Source: Actinomadura rupiterrae (GTDB lineage: Bacteria; Actinomycetota; Actinomycetes; Streptosporangiales; Streptosporangiaceae). From it: 64,000 nucleotides of DNA. Where the stretch lies: positions 310,001 through 374,000 of the forward strand of contig NZ_JAMZEA010000004.1 in the NCBI RefSeq assembly GCF_024172125.1, given 5' to 3'. The position numbers and the translations under genes are program-made. Positions 42,828 to 50,997 of this stretch are shown here, piece after piece. Under the pieces are notes generated by a model. The model saw nothing but the letters and a program-made list of their open reading frames with translations. It made no database searches and was not told where the DNA came from. How positions within the stretch are numbered: the first letter of the stretch is position 1; the number at the start of each line of letters is the position of its first letter.

Positions 42828-42855
42828 CATAAGCTCATGGGAACCACAACTGCAA
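42827..42855 (-). promoter_or_regulatory. Putative vegetative promoter of the cold-shock gene
   Basis: Minus-strand TTGCAG (42850-42855) and TTATGT (42827-42832) are separated by 17 bases, matching the -35/-10 of a housekeeping sigma. Transcription would begin near 42820, giving a leader of about 125 bases. Confidence 0.5.
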
Positions 42856-43222
42856 CTACCATCAGAGTACCACCCGCAGGTGGATCAGGCAACACGCCGG
42901 GCAGTGTCCGGCCGACGTGCTCCGCCGGCTCGCCGACCGATCGGAGCCAGATGGCCAGGTTGCGCGACCTTCCTGGTGGCGGGCGACGGCAACAGCAGGC
43001 ACCAGCGCCAGTCGCGGGCGCACACCGGCTCGTCCCTACCCCTTCCCCTGTCTCTGCGCGCATTCCCCGAACAGCCAAAGGCCCCGGTAGCCCGGCCTAT
43101 CTTCCAAGCCGCCCATGAGGGTTCGATTCCCGTGAGCCGCTCCGCTGGTCAAGCCCGTCTCTTAACGACTTTCGTACGGCTTTCGCGCGGCGAGTGGAAG
43201 AGGACGCCTACAGTTCTGTCGC
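42856..43222. other. Intergenic region with a tRNA remnant
   Basis: No protein gene seen. The region contains a tRNA-Gly 3' half, listed separately; the rest shows no recognisable structure. Confidence 0.4.
43099..43143 (+). repeat. tRNA-Gly (TCC) 3'-half remnant, att-like
   Basis: The bases from 43101 read as the anticodon loop CTTCCAA, a 3' stem, a T arm with GGTTCGATTCCC, and the acceptor end GAGCCGCTCC. They match the 3' half of a tRNA-Gly(TCC). The 5' half (D arm and acceptor) is missing; upstream bases do not pair. One T-stem pair is imperfect. It is therefore not a gene but looks like an attachment-site remnant from integration into a tRNA-Gly. Confidence 0.6.
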
Positions 43223-43780
43223 GTGACTTCGCCCCCGCGCTCTTACGGTTTCACTGGCAGGCGACCGGCCGCGGTCGAGATCGCGTTCTGGATAGCGGTG
43301 GTGGTGCCGCCGCTGGCAACCGTGCTCAGCGTGGCCGCCTTCATGGTCGTCAAGAGGGCCGTGGACGACGTGTACGGCACGACGGGCGGCGACATGCAGG
43401 CGTCGATGTACGAGCTCCATGACAAGGTGAACGGGCTCCTGCTCGTCCAGTTCGTCTTCTTCACGGCCGTCTACCTGCTCCTGAGCGGTCTCTGGTTCCT
43501 GCTCGGCCTCATGATGCGCGGCGGCCGGAACTGGGCGCGGACCGCGCTGACCGTTGCCGCCTCCCTGTGGGCCGTGACCAGCCTCATCGCGCTGATCCAG
43601 GGTGACACCCAGGGCTTCACGACCGCGGACAAGCCCCCGTTCTTCGAGTTCCCGGGTTCGTATGTCGTGCTGGACTACGCGCGAAGCGCGCTGGATCTGA
43701 TCACGATGGGCGCATTCATCGCGCTGGTCTTCCTGAGAAGGTCCAACCGGTATTTCACTGCCCGGCGGCCACCTACCTGA
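43223..43780 (+). CDS. Membrane protein of unknown function, 185 aa
   Basis: A protein with four predicted membrane helices: residues about 18-43 (IAFWIAVVVPPLATVLSVAAF), 75-98 (LLLVQFVFFTAVYLLLSGLWF), 108-125 and 155-172. The first loop is polar and carries DDVYGTTGGDMQAS. I do not recognise the family; the layout resembles small actinobacterial integral membrane proteins with a DUF-type fold. GTG start. Ends at a bidirectional terminator. Confidence 0.72.
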   Translation: MTSPPRSYGFTGRRPAAVEIAFWIAVVVPPLATVLSVAAFMVVKRAVDDVYGTTGGDMQASMYELHDKVNGLLLVQFVFFTAVYLLLSGLWFLLGLMMRGGRNWARTALTVAASLWAVTSLIALIQGDTQGFTTADKPPFFEFPGSYVVLDYARSALDLITMGAFIALVFLRRSNRYFTARRPPT

Positions 43781-43814
43781 GACGTTGGTTTCGGCTGCGT
43801 CTGGGCGCGTGGTC

Positions 43815-43844
43815 AGGGGCCATGCCTGGTTGGGCATGGCCCCT
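43815..43844. terminator. Bidirectional terminator hairpin
   Basis: A 12-bp perfect stem (AGGGGCCATGCC at 43815-43826 with 43833-43844; 6-base loop) between two convergent genes. Confidence 0.85.
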
Positions 43845-43856
43845 GGGTTTGAGGGG

Positions 43857-45272
43857 TTAGCGGTTGTCGCCGTCTTGGGCGGTTGAGGCGGGTGGGAAGG
43901 GGGGCTTGAGGAGGGTGAAGTCGCCGCTCAGGACCCAGGCGCGCTGGCTGGGGGCGAAGCGGGGCGAGAGGAGGCCGTCGTTGATCTCGCGGGTCACGGC
44001 CATGCGGTTGAAGGCGGGGGCGGGCAGGAAGAGGCGGTCGTTGGACTGGCCGCCGTCAGAGGTGCCCTCGACGTCGGCCTCGGTCGCCTGGACGACGCCG
44101 TCGTGGTTGGTGTCGATCCGCGCGACCTCCTGGGCGTAGGCGTCGAAGATGCGCTCGGAGAGGTTGGTCTTGTACGGCTCGAAGGACGCCGGGCGGACGT
44201 AGGCGTCGAGCAGGACCTCGTTGGACAGTCCGGACGGCAGGAAGCGCAGGCGCTGCTCCTTGTGGTCGTCGTTGGTGGGTGTCGAGGCGTCGTTGTCCAG
44301 GATTCGGTCGGGGTCGCGCGGCAGGTTGGGGACGTCCCCGAACTTCTGCGGGGAGTTCTTCTTGCCGGCGGGACCCGAGCCGGGGACGATCGACGGGCTG
44401 TTCTGGGCGAACTGCGGAGTGCCGGGGAGGCCGCCGGTGAAGGGCAGTTCGTAGGTCGGCGGCGTCCAGTCGGTGTACTCGTTGAACTCCCAGTAGGAGT
44501 GCAGGTCGCTCTGCTGCGTGGCGTTGTAGGCACCGAGCGAGAGCTGGACCGGGACGGTGTTGGATACCTTGTCCGGGTAGTGGTCGGTGGCGGCGGGGGT
44601 GTGCGGGGCGTTGCCGTCGACCGAGAAGACGTGTCCCGGGGTGTTGTTGCCGGTGCCGCGCTTCTTCAGCGCGTCCGCGTCCGCCTGGGTGATGGTGCCG
44701 AAGGCGGCGTGCTTGTCGGCGCGCGGCGCGGCGACCTGCGGGACGGTCACGTCGTGGATCATCCAGCCCTCGTACCAGCCCGACTCGTTGTTGATGACGA
44801 ACAGGCCCGAGATGTCGGTGAACATGTCGATGAAGGCGCCCGGGTCGTTCGGGTCGGTGGGCAGGCCCGGCTTGGGCTCGACCACCACGCGCGTCGCGCC
44901 GATCGTGGGCTGGTTGTGGTTGGGACCGGTCGCCGTCGGCGGGACACCGTCGTTGACGCCGGGGATGATGCTCGTGAACTGGTTCGGCTGGAAGTTCTTG
45001 GTGTCCAGCAGCGCGTACTGGACGAGCTGGCTCGGCTTGGGGCTGCCGTCCGCGTTCGTCGCCTCCGCGAACGCCTGCATCGGCTGGTAGGTGCTCGGAC
45101 GTCCCGCTTGCTCGATGAGCCGGTCCTTCAGGTCCTTGGGCAGGCTCACGATGTCGCCGCGGTGGGGGAAGTCGGTGCTGTCGGCCCCTGACGCGACTCC
45201 GGCGTGAACCGCCAGACCGGCACCGAGGACCGCCGCGGCCACCGCCGCGACCATCGCCCGCTTACCTGACAT
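43857..45272 (-). CDS. Secreted protein with EF-hand-like motif, unknown function
   Basis: A 471-residue exported protein: Sec signal peptide (AMVAAVAAAVLGAGLAVHAG, cleavage after VASGA). The mature chain is rich in Pro, Asn and Asp and has no enzyme motif I recognise. It contains one clear calcium-loop-like sequence, DTNHDGVVQATE (about residue 390), typical of an EF-hand or dockerin-type site. Aromatic repeats (YWEFNEYTDWTPPTYELPF) suggest a beta-rich fold. ATG 45272 with GAAGGGA upstream. Monocistronic. Confidence 0.75.
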   Translation of the reverse strand: MSGKRAMVAAVAAAVLGAGLAVHAGVASGADSTDFPHRGDIVSLPKDLKDRLIEQAGRPSTYQPMQAFAEATNADGSPKPSQLVQYALLDTKNFQPNQFTSIIPGVNDGVPPTATGPNHNQPTIGATRVVVEPKPGLPTDPNDPGAFIDMFTDISGLFVINNESGWYEGWMIHDVTVPQVAAPRADKHAAFGTITQADADALKKRGTGNNTPGHVFSVDGNAPHTPAATDHYPDKVSNTVPVQLSLGAYNATQQSDLHSYWEFNEYTDWTPPTYELPFTGGLPGTPQFAQNSPSIVPGSGPAGKKNSPQKFGDVPNLPRDPDRILDNDASTPTNDDHKEQRLRFLPSGLSNEVLLDAYVRPASFEPYKTNLSERIFDAYAQEVARIDTNHDGVVQATEADVEGTSDGGQSNDRLFLPAPAFNRMAVTREINDGLLSPRFAPSQRAWVLSGDFTLLKPPFPPASTAQDGDNR

Positions 45273-45499
45273 GGGAGATTCCCTTCGCTTTGCCCAACGC
45301 GTGGGCACTGATGCCGGCAGACCGGCCGGAAAGGAACAGGGTCCTCGGTCATGACTCGGCACCGGTGTCACGGTCAGCAGGAGCGGTCAGGTTCGCTCCG
45401 GCCCTGATCCGCATTCGGCCAGGGCCGCGCTGAACTGGTCGCCTCCAAATTCCGTGTGCGGCTGCTGAACTCTCGCTGAACGTCGCTGCCGTGGCGGTT

Positions 45500-46255
45500 T
45501 CACGCGTCGGGGAAGGTGATGTCCGGGTTCATGCCGTCGGGCAGCAGGAAGTAGCCGAGGAAGGTGACGCCTTCGTCCTGCGCGTCGAAGCGCGCGACGC
45601 GCGCGCCTTCGGGCTCGTAGAAGACGTCGCCGGGTTCGAGGACGGTCTCGGGTTCGCCTTCGAGCTGGTAGACCGCCGAGCCCGTCTCGATGCTCCCGAA
45701 GACCGGGCCGTTGTGGACATGGAGTCCCGCGGCGTGGCCGGGCGCGATGGTGATCCGCCGGATCTCGACGCGGTGGGTGGCCAGCGCCTCCGGCAGCTTC
45801 TGGTCCATGACGATCACGCGGCTGAGCGGTGGCGCCTGACCCTCGTCCTCACCGCTTTGGACGGAGTGGTACTCGGCGTCGGACACGGGTTCGGCGCGTT
45901 CTGCGGTCCGGCCGTCCGCCGGGAGTTCCTCGACGGCGAGGTGGCGCATCGCGCTGGTGGGCGTCGCGCCGTGCCAGTGCCACTCGCCGGGCTCGATCCG
46001 GACGGTGTCCCCTACGCGGATGGTCTCGACCTCGCCGCCGCGGCGCTGGACGAGGCCGGTGCCCTCGGTGACCACGAGCACCTGACCGAGCGGATGGCGG
46101 TGCCAGTGCGTCCGGGCGCCGGGGGCGAAGCGGACGCTGTCCACCTTCGTCCGCGACGGGCCTTGGGGCGTGGCAAGGCTCTCGATGCGGGCGTACCCGG
46201 TGATCCATTCGGACGGGGCGGACGCGCTGGTACGCGGAGCGGGGGAAATGCGCAT
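45500..46255 (-). CDS. Two-domain cupin protein
   Basis: A 251-residue bicupin. The first cupin has THWHRHPLGQVLVVTEGTG and GEWHWHG, giving His ligands for a metal. The second has HVHNGPVFGSIETGSAVYQLEG and GDVFYEPEG with fewer metal ligands. The order fits cytoplasmic dioxygenase- or isomerase-like cupins, and quercetinase- or pirin-type enzymes are possible, but the reaction cannot be assigned. ATG 46255 after GGGAGCCGAAACC. It stands alone between a terminator and the secreted-protein gene. Confidence 0.8.
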   Translation of the reverse strand: MRISPAPRTSASAPSEWITGYARIESLATPQGPSRTKVDSVRFAPGARTHWHRHPLGQVLVVTEGTGLVQRRGGEVETIRVGDTVRIEPGEWHWHGATPTSAMRHLAVEELPADGRTAERAEPVSDAEYHSVQSGEDEGQAPPLSRVIVMDQKLPEALATHRVEIRRITIAPGHAAGLHVHNGPVFGSIETGSAVYQLEGEPETVLEPGDVFYEPEGARVARFDAQDEGVTFLGYFLLPDGMNPDITFPDA

Positions 46256-46407
46256 GGTTTCGGCTCCCTGGGTGTCGCGGGGACGTTGCGACGCAGCCGC
46301 CGCCCGGGCATTCGGGTGGCGAGCGCGCGCGATGAGGCCCTCCCTCATCCCCGGGACGAGACTGTACATACTAATAGGTACAGAATCCAGCGCGGGAGGC
46401 AACGAGC

Positions 46408-46442
46408 AGAAGGCCCGAACGCGCTGGGCGTTCGGGCCTTCT
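46408..46442. terminator. Strong bidirectional terminator
   Basis: A 15-bp perfect stem (46408-46422 with 46428-46442, loop GCTGG), ending TTCTTGG. It closes the minus-strand DUF4097-DrrA-DrrB operon and separates it from the cupin gene. Confidence 0.88.
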
Positions 46443-46463
46443 TGGCGGGTTTGTTAGGGGCCG

Positions 46464-46589
46464 GCTCGCGGATTCGGTGATGCTCGCGGATTCGGTGATG
46501 CTCGCGGATTCGGTGATGCTCGCGGACTCGGTGATGCTCGCGGGTTCGGCGAGGCTTGCGGACTCGTTGAGGCTCGCCGTTTCGGCGAG
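46464..46589. repeat. 18-bp tandem repeat, seven copies
   Basis: Seven head-to-tail copies of GCTCGCGGATTCGGTGAT: three identical (46464-46517), then four with increasing changes to 46589. They lie just after the DrrB stop codon (46599, minus strand) and before the terminator, so they are transcribed as 3' untranslated RNA. The multiple of three would keep a frame open but no start is seen. Confidence 0.9.
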
Positions 46590-46598
46590 GACGCGGGG

Positions 46599-47372
46599 TC
46601 ACGCCTTGTTGTAGGTGCGCTTGGCCCACAGGTAGGAGAGGAGGGTGATGCCGGCGCACCAGGCGACGGCGATCGCGGCGTTGTTGCCGACCGGGGTGCC
46701 GAGCAGGAGGCCGCGGACGGTCTGCATGATCGGGGTGAAGGGCTGGTACTGGGCGAACCAGCGCAGGACGGTCGGCATCGAGTCGGTCGGGACGAAGCCG
46801 CTGCCGAGGAAGGGCAGGAAGACCAGCGGCATCGGGGCGTTGCCCGCGGCCTCGGGGGTCGAGGACTTCAGGCCGAGCGCGACGGTCAGCCAGGTGATCG
46901 CGACGACGAACAGGGTGAGCATCCCGGCGGCGCCCAGCCAGTCGAGCACGTCGGCCTTGGGCCGGAACCCAATCGCGAGGGCGATGAGGATCACGACCGC
47001 GATGCTGAGCAGCTGCTGGATGACGCTGGCGACGACGTGGCCGGTCAGGACCGAGGCCCGGGAGATCCGCATCGTCCGGAACCGGGCGATGATCCCTTCG
47101 GTCATGTCGGTGGCGACCATGACGGCGGTTCCGGTGGCGGCGGTGGCGGCCGCCATGAGCAGGACGCCGGGGACGACGTAGTTGATGTAGGAGCTGCGGC
47201 TTCCGCCAAGACCGGCGCCGAGGGTGCCGCCGAAGACGTAGGCGAACAGCAGCAGCATGATGACGGGCGTGACGACCAGCTGGACGGTCATGGCCGGGTA
47301 GCGGACCAGGCGCTTGAGCTGGCGGCGGACCATCGTGGAGTTGTCGCGCATGGCCAGGGTGAGGGTGCTCAT
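46599..47372 (-). CDS. ABC-2 type exporter permease (DrrB-like)
   Basis: A 257-residue permease with six membrane helices, of the ABC-2 family: MTVQLVVTPVIMLLLFAYVFGG, VPGVLLMAAATAATGTAVMVA, TEGIIARFRTMRISR, and LVFLPFLGSGFVPTDSMPTV. DrrB-type partners export daunorubicin-like drugs, other natural products or lipids. Its ATG overlaps the ATPase stop (ATGA). Third gene of the operon. Confidence 0.9.
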   Translation of the reverse strand: MSTLTLAMRDNSTMVRRQLKRLVRYPAMTVQLVVTPVIMLLLFAYVFGGTLGAGLGGSRSSYINYVVPGVLLMAAATAATGTAVMVATDMTEGIIARFRTMRISRASVLTGHVVASVIQQLLSIAVVILIALAIGFRPKADVLDWLGAAGMLTLFVVAITWLTVALGLKSSTPEAAGNAPMPLVFLPFLGSGFVPTDSMPTVLRWFAQYQPFTPIMQTVRGLLLGTPVGNNAAIAVAWCAGITLLSYLWAKRTYNKA

Positions 47373-48331
47373 CGAGTGGTCTCCTTCTGCTGGTCGCCGG
47401 TCAGGGTGAGGAACACGTCGTCGAGGTCGGGGGTGTGGACGCTGAGGTCGGCCGGCTCGATGCCCGCCGCGTCCAGCCGGGCGAGCAGCTCGCGCAGGGA
47501 CGCGACGCCGCCGTCGGACGGGACCTGGAGGGTGAGCCGGTCGTCGTCGGACGGGTCGACGAAGCCGCGGCCGAGCGCGTCCAGCGCTTCCTTGAGGGCG
47601 TCGTCGTCGCCGAAGCGCAGCGACACGTGGCCGCCGGGGATGAGCCGCTTCAGCTCGTCCGCGGTGCCCTGGGCGATCAGCCGCCCGTGGTCGAGCAGGG
47701 CGATGTTGTCGGCGAGCTGGTCGGCCTCCTCCAGGTACTGCGTGGTGAGGAAGATCGTGACGCCGCTCGCGACCAGCTCCCGGACGATCTGCCACATGCC
47801 GCGCCGGCTGCGCGGGTCGAGGCCGGTGCTCGGCTCGTCCAGGAAGATCAGCCGCGGGTCGCCGACCAGCGTCATCGCCAGGTCCAGCCGGCGCTGCATG
47901 CCGCCGGAGTAGGTGCTGGCGGGCTTGCGCGCCGCCTCGACCAGGTCGAACCGCTCCAGCAGCTCGGCGGCCTTCCGCCTGCCCTCCTTGCGGGGCAGGT
48001 GCTTGAGGTCGGCCATGAGGAGCAGGTTCTCCTCGCCTGTGAGCAGCTTGTCGACGGCCGAGTACTGGCCGGTGACGCCGATCGCGCCGCGCACGTCGTC
48101 CGCCTGGCGGGCCAGGTCGAACCCGGCGACCTGGACGGTGCCGGCGTCCGCCGCGATGAGCGTGGACAGGATCTGGACGGTGGTGGTCTTGCCCGCGCCG
48201 TTCGGCCCGAGCAGGGAGAAGATCGTCCCTTCCGGGACGGACAGGTCGATTCCGTCGAGCACGACCTTCTCGCCGTGCTTGTCGCGGTAGGACTTCTTCA
48301 GCCCGGTCGCGGAGATTGCCAGGTTCGTCAT
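47369..48331 (-). CDS. ABC exporter ATPase (DrrA-like)
   Basis: A 320-residue ATPase. Walker A GPNGAGKTT, Q-loop TGQYSAVDKLLTGEENLL, signature TYSGGMQRRLDLAMTL, Walker B RLIFLDEPSTGLD and the C-terminal extension with DUF4162-like segment (LTLQVPSDGGVASLRELLARL) identify the DrrA group. It pairs with the downstream DrrB-type permease, four-base overlap. The operon begins with the DUF4097 protein. A role in export of a small molecule or self-resistance is likely; the target is unknown. Confidence 0.92.
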   Translation of the reverse strand: MTNLAISATGLKKSYRDKHGEKVVLDGIDLSVPEGTIFSLLGPNGAGKTTTVQILSTLIAADAGTVQVAGFDLARQADDVRGAIGVTGQYSAVDKLLTGEENLLLMADLKHLPRKEGRRKAAELLERFDLVEAARKPASTYSGGMQRRLDLAMTLVGDPRLIFLDEPSTGLDPRSRRGMWQIVRELVASGVTIFLTTQYLEEADQLADNIALLDHGRLIAQGTADELKRLIPGGHVSLRFGDDDALKEALDALGRGFVDPSDDDRLTLQVPSDGGVASLRELLARLDAAGIEPADLSVHTPDLDDVFLTLTGDQQKETTR

Positions 48332-48356
48332 GGGGGGCTCCTCAGATCTCAGCAGG

Positions 48357-49019
48357 TCACAGGCTGCGGGCGGTGATGTCGCCGAAGGCGGTGGTGGCGT
48401 GGATCTCCAGTCCGGCGGTGCCGTTGTTCTTGAGGCCGTTGCTGATCCGGCCGCGGGAGGTGCTGGCGTCCAGCGAGGCCGAGACCCCGGCCGCCGCGCC
48501 GACCTCCACGTCCCCGGCCTGCGTGCGCAGCACGACCGTCCCGGACGCGGCCTCGGCGATGCTGATGTCGCCCTTGGCGGTGGTGATCTCGGCGGGCCCG
48601 GTGAGCCGTCCGATCCGCACGTCGCCCGCGGCGGTGGTGAGCCGGAGGCTGGCGGCCTCGTCCACCTTGACCTCGCCGTGCGAGCTCTCGTAGCTGACGT
48701 CCCCGAGCCGTCCGACACCCCGGAACTCGGCGCTGGCGGTCTTCGCCTCGACCCGGGACCCGGCCGGCAGCATGACCGTCACCTCGACCGATCCGGACGG
48801 CCCGAAGTACTGCCGGCCGCTCGGGCCCTGCACCTGGAGGACGCCGTCCCGGTACTCCACCGTGGTCTGCTCGGCGGCCTTGACGTCCCGTCCCTTGGAC
48901 GCGTCCGCCGGCCGGACCTCGACCGTCGCGTCCCGCCGCTCGGCGGCGATCAGCTGCACCCGCCCGGCGGGGATCTCCAGGACCGCGGTGATCGGCGCGG
49001 CGGTGTCGAACTTCCGCAT
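48357..49019 (-). CDS. DUF4097 beta-strand repeat protein
   Basis: A 220-residue soluble protein made of the repeating short strands typical of DUF4097 (head-to-tail beta-helix: ITTAKGDISIAEAASGTVVLR, TQAGDVEVGAAAG, ATTAFGDITARSL). No signal peptide. Members are encoded next to ABC-2 exporters and PspC/LiaF-like regulators and may sense envelope stress. ATG after AAGGAG. It is 25 bases upstream of the DrrA-like gene. It is the first gene of the operon, whose promoter region carries a palindromic operator. Confidence 0.87.
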   Translation of the reverse strand: MRKFDTAAPITAVLEIPAGRVQLIAAERRDATVEVRPADASKGRDVKAAEQTTVEYRDGVLQVQGPSGRQYFGPSGSVEVTVMLPAGSRVEAKTASAEFRGVGRLGDVSYESSHGEVKVDEAASLRLTTAAGDVRIGRLTGPAEITTAKGDISIAEAASGTVVLRTQAGDVEVGAAAGVSASLDASTSRGRISNGLKNNGTAGLEIHATTAFGDITARSL

Positions 49020-49093
49020 CGTCTTCTCCTTGCCTCCGCGGCACCCGCCGCGCTCTTTCCGACAACGCAAACGCTACGTTGCTTTCCAGAGTC

Positions 49094-49113
49094 ACGCAAC
49101 ACACTCGTTGCGT
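49094..49113. promoter_or_regulatory. Candidate operator of the DUF4097-DrrAB operon
   Basis: A perfect 7-base inverted repeat, ACGCAAC/GTTGCGT, with six bases between (49094-49113), 75 bases upstream of the operon's first codon. Several half-sites (GCAAC/GTTGC) recur from 49060 to 49200. The surrounding 180 bases are distinctly lower in GC. No regulator gene is adjacent. Confidence 0.45.
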
Positions 49114-49268
49114 ACGACAAGTGTTTCCGCAGCCCAACACAGAGAAATCATTGCAACAGCCTGCCAAATAACGCAACAACACGCACCGGCCGCCGTTGCA
49201 CTAGGCTGCCGGCAAACGCTATGCACCCACGCAGCCCACGACCACCCAGGTGCCGGATAATCGATCCG

Positions 49269-49679
49269 GTGAGCTGGGTGGCGAACGTGATGGTGTCGGT
49301 CAATCCCGCCGATCGGCGGAACGTGGAGGCCCTGAGCGAGTGGCTGCGCTCAGACGCCCCGCTTCAGAACAAGGCCAGCGGCGGCTGCGGCTTCTTGTCC
49401 GAAACGACCGGTGGGGACTCGGCGTGGGGAGGCTGGAAGTCCCCCGAATGCACGGTGTACGCGGGAGCCCTGAACCACGCAGATCTGCGCGCGCTCCTAG
49501 AACGCGTCCGCGGCACCGCCTGGCGCGTCCCGAACGCCCTGCAGCTGTTCATCATGGACCAGGAGCAGAGCTACTTCCGGCTCTGGATGCTCCGAGACGG
49601 CAGGGTGCAGCAGTACGCCCCCACCCACCCCGACGAGGACACCGACGCCTTCTACCCCGACGACTACATGCGCAGCTGA
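49269..49679 (+). CDS. Hypothetical protein, 136 aa
   Basis: A conserved actinobacterial hypothetical protein by its look, opening VSWVANVMVSVNPADRRNVEALSEWLR and containing GGWKSPECTVYAGALNHADL and the aromatic segment FIMDQEQSYFRLWMLRDG. No known domain or catalytic motif; such proteins are usually small and soluble. GTG start, overlapping a GATCCGGTG context with weak ribosome site. It stands alone, divergent from the DUF4097 operon. Confidence 0.7.
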   Translation: MSWVANVMVSVNPADRRNVEALSEWLRSDAPLQNKASGGCGFLSETTGGDSAWGGWKSPECTVYAGALNHADLRALLERVRGTAWRVPNALQLFIMDQEQSYFRLWMLRDGRVQQYAPTHPDEDTDAFYPDDYMRS

Positions 49680-49776
49680 CAGCGCGTCCGCGGCAGAGAG
49701 CTCGGGTTGTCGGAGGCGGGCTTTACGCTCCTGCTCAGGGAACGAGGAGGGGGCGCCCGGCCGCGGCGGGCTTGGG

Positions 49777-50349
49777 TCAGGCGCGGGTTAGCCAGGTGGT
49801 TTGGGCGCCGTTTTCGAAGGTGTGGCGGCGGGTGGGGGTGAAGAGGGTGGGGTCGAAGGGGCCGGCGGTCATGGGGATGCCGGTGCCGGCGATGACGGGG
49901 TAGGTCTTGAGGACGATCTCGTCGATCTCCGGCAGGAGGGCGCCCGCCAGCTTGCCGCCGCCGCAGAGCCAGATGTCCTTGCCGGTGTCCTCGGCCTTCA
50001 GGCGGCGGACGAGGGCCGGCGGGTCGTCCGACTCGACGCGGACGGACGGGTCGTCGATCTCCAGGGTGGTGGAGACGACGTACTGGCGCAGGTGGGGGTA
50101 GGGGCTGGTGAGGCCGATCCGGAGGCCGGGCTCGTAGGTGCCGCGGCCCATCAGGATGGTGTCGAAGGCCGCGTTGGGGACGCCTTCGACGCCGAAGTGC
50201 GCGCGCGCCTGGACGGGGATCGTCTCGGGGTAGGTGGCGCCGATCCAGGCGGACATCTCGGCGCTGAGCGGGTAGAAGTCGATCTCTTCGGACGGGCCGG
50301 CGATGTAGCCGTCGAGGGAGGCGCCGACGTAGTAGACGAGCTTTCGCAT
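49777..50349 (-). CDS. Dihydrofolate-reductase-fold protein (RibD C-terminal family)
   Basis: A 190-residue RibD_C/DHFR-fold protein: MRKLVYYVGASLDGYIAGPS (the family opening), DTILMGRGTYEPGL and KDIWLCGGGKLAGALLPE with the NADPH-binding Gly motif. Members reduce unknown pterin- or flavin-like substrates. It is divergent from a TetR regulator with a palindromic operator between them, so the TetR protein most likely represses this gene. ATG start; a weak ribosome site. Confidence 0.88.
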   Translation of the reverse strand: MRKLVYYVGASLDGYIAGPSEEIDFYPLSAEMSAWIGATYPETIPVQARAHFGVEGVPNAAFDTILMGRGTYEPGLRIGLTSPYPHLRQYVVSTTLEIDDPSVRVESDDPPALVRRLKAEDTGKDIWLCGGGKLAGALLPEIDEIVLKTYPVIAGTGIPMTAGPFDPTLFTPTRRHTFENGAQTTWLTRA

Positions 50350-50391
50350 GGATGCGCTCCTGCCGTAGTACTCTGCTTGAAGTGGTTTTGA

Positions 50392-50405
50392 CCGTAGTAC
50401 TACGG
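50392..50405. promoter_or_regulatory. TetR operator palindrome
   Basis: CCGTAGTACTACGG, a perfect 14-base palindrome, lies between the divergent RibD-like and TetR genes. A related half (CCGTAGTACTC, 50363-50373) is 29 bases away toward the reductase gene. Tandem sites near both starts suit repression of both genes. Confidence 0.65.
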
Positions 50406-50421
50406 ATGGAGTGGTGTCAAG

Positions 50422-50997
50422 GTGCGGACGAATCCGGAGCGGCGGCTGGCGCTGATCGACGCGGCCATCGAGGTGCTGGCCAGGGAGGGCGCGCGCGGGC
50501 TGACCTTCCGCGCGGTGGACACCGAGGCGGGTGTCCCGCCGGGCACCGCGTCCAACTACTTCGCGAACCGGGACGACCTGTTCACGCAGATCGGCGGGCG
50601 GATCTACGACCGGCTGCTGCCCGACGAGGCCACGATGGCCCGCAGCCGGGAGGGCACGCAGGACGAGGCGCGCTACGCCGAGCTGATGCACGAGGTGGTC
50701 GACCGGGTGTCGTCCTTCAACTCGGGATACCTCGCGCTGCTGGAGCTGCGGCTGGAGTCGACGCGGCGGCCGGAGCTCCGGGACGTCCTGACCGAGCGGA
50801 TCCGCACGGACATCGACGCCAACATCGCCCACCAGGAGGCCTCTGACCTGCCCGGGGACGCGACGACGGTGCTGCTCCTGTACATGGCGCTGAACTGGCT
50901 GATCCTGGAGCGGCTGACCCTGCCCGGGATCTTCTCCGAGGAGGAGGCGCACGATCTGGTGGACGCGGCGGTCCGGCGGATCCTCGGAAAGTCCTGA
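50422..50997 (+). CDS. TetR-family transcriptional regulator
   Basis: A 191-residue regulator. The N-terminal helix-turn-helix is readable as ERRLALIDAAIEVLAREGARGLTF and PGTASNYFANRDDLFTQI. The C-terminal helical domain is of the TetR_C type seen in regulators beside reductases. It is divergent from a DHFR-fold reductase with a palindromic operator in the gap, which it probably binds; the ligand is unknown. GTG start. Confidence 0.9.
   Translation: MRTNPERRLALIDAAIEVLAREGARGLTFRAVDTEAGVPPGTASNYFANRDDLFTQIGGRIYDRLLPDEATMARSREGTQDEARYAELMHEVVDRVSSFNSGYLALLELRLESTRRPELRDVLTERIRTDIDANIAHQEASDLPGDATTVLLLYMALNWLILERLTLPGIFSEEEAHDLVDAAVRRILGKS

Noticed and set aside
43099..43143. Functional tRNA-Gly
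   Set aside because: The 5' half is missing and the T stem has a mismatch.
46464..46589. Small repeat protein on the minus strand
   Set aside because: The frame is open but no start or ribosome site precedes it and it is in the 3' end of the exporter operon.
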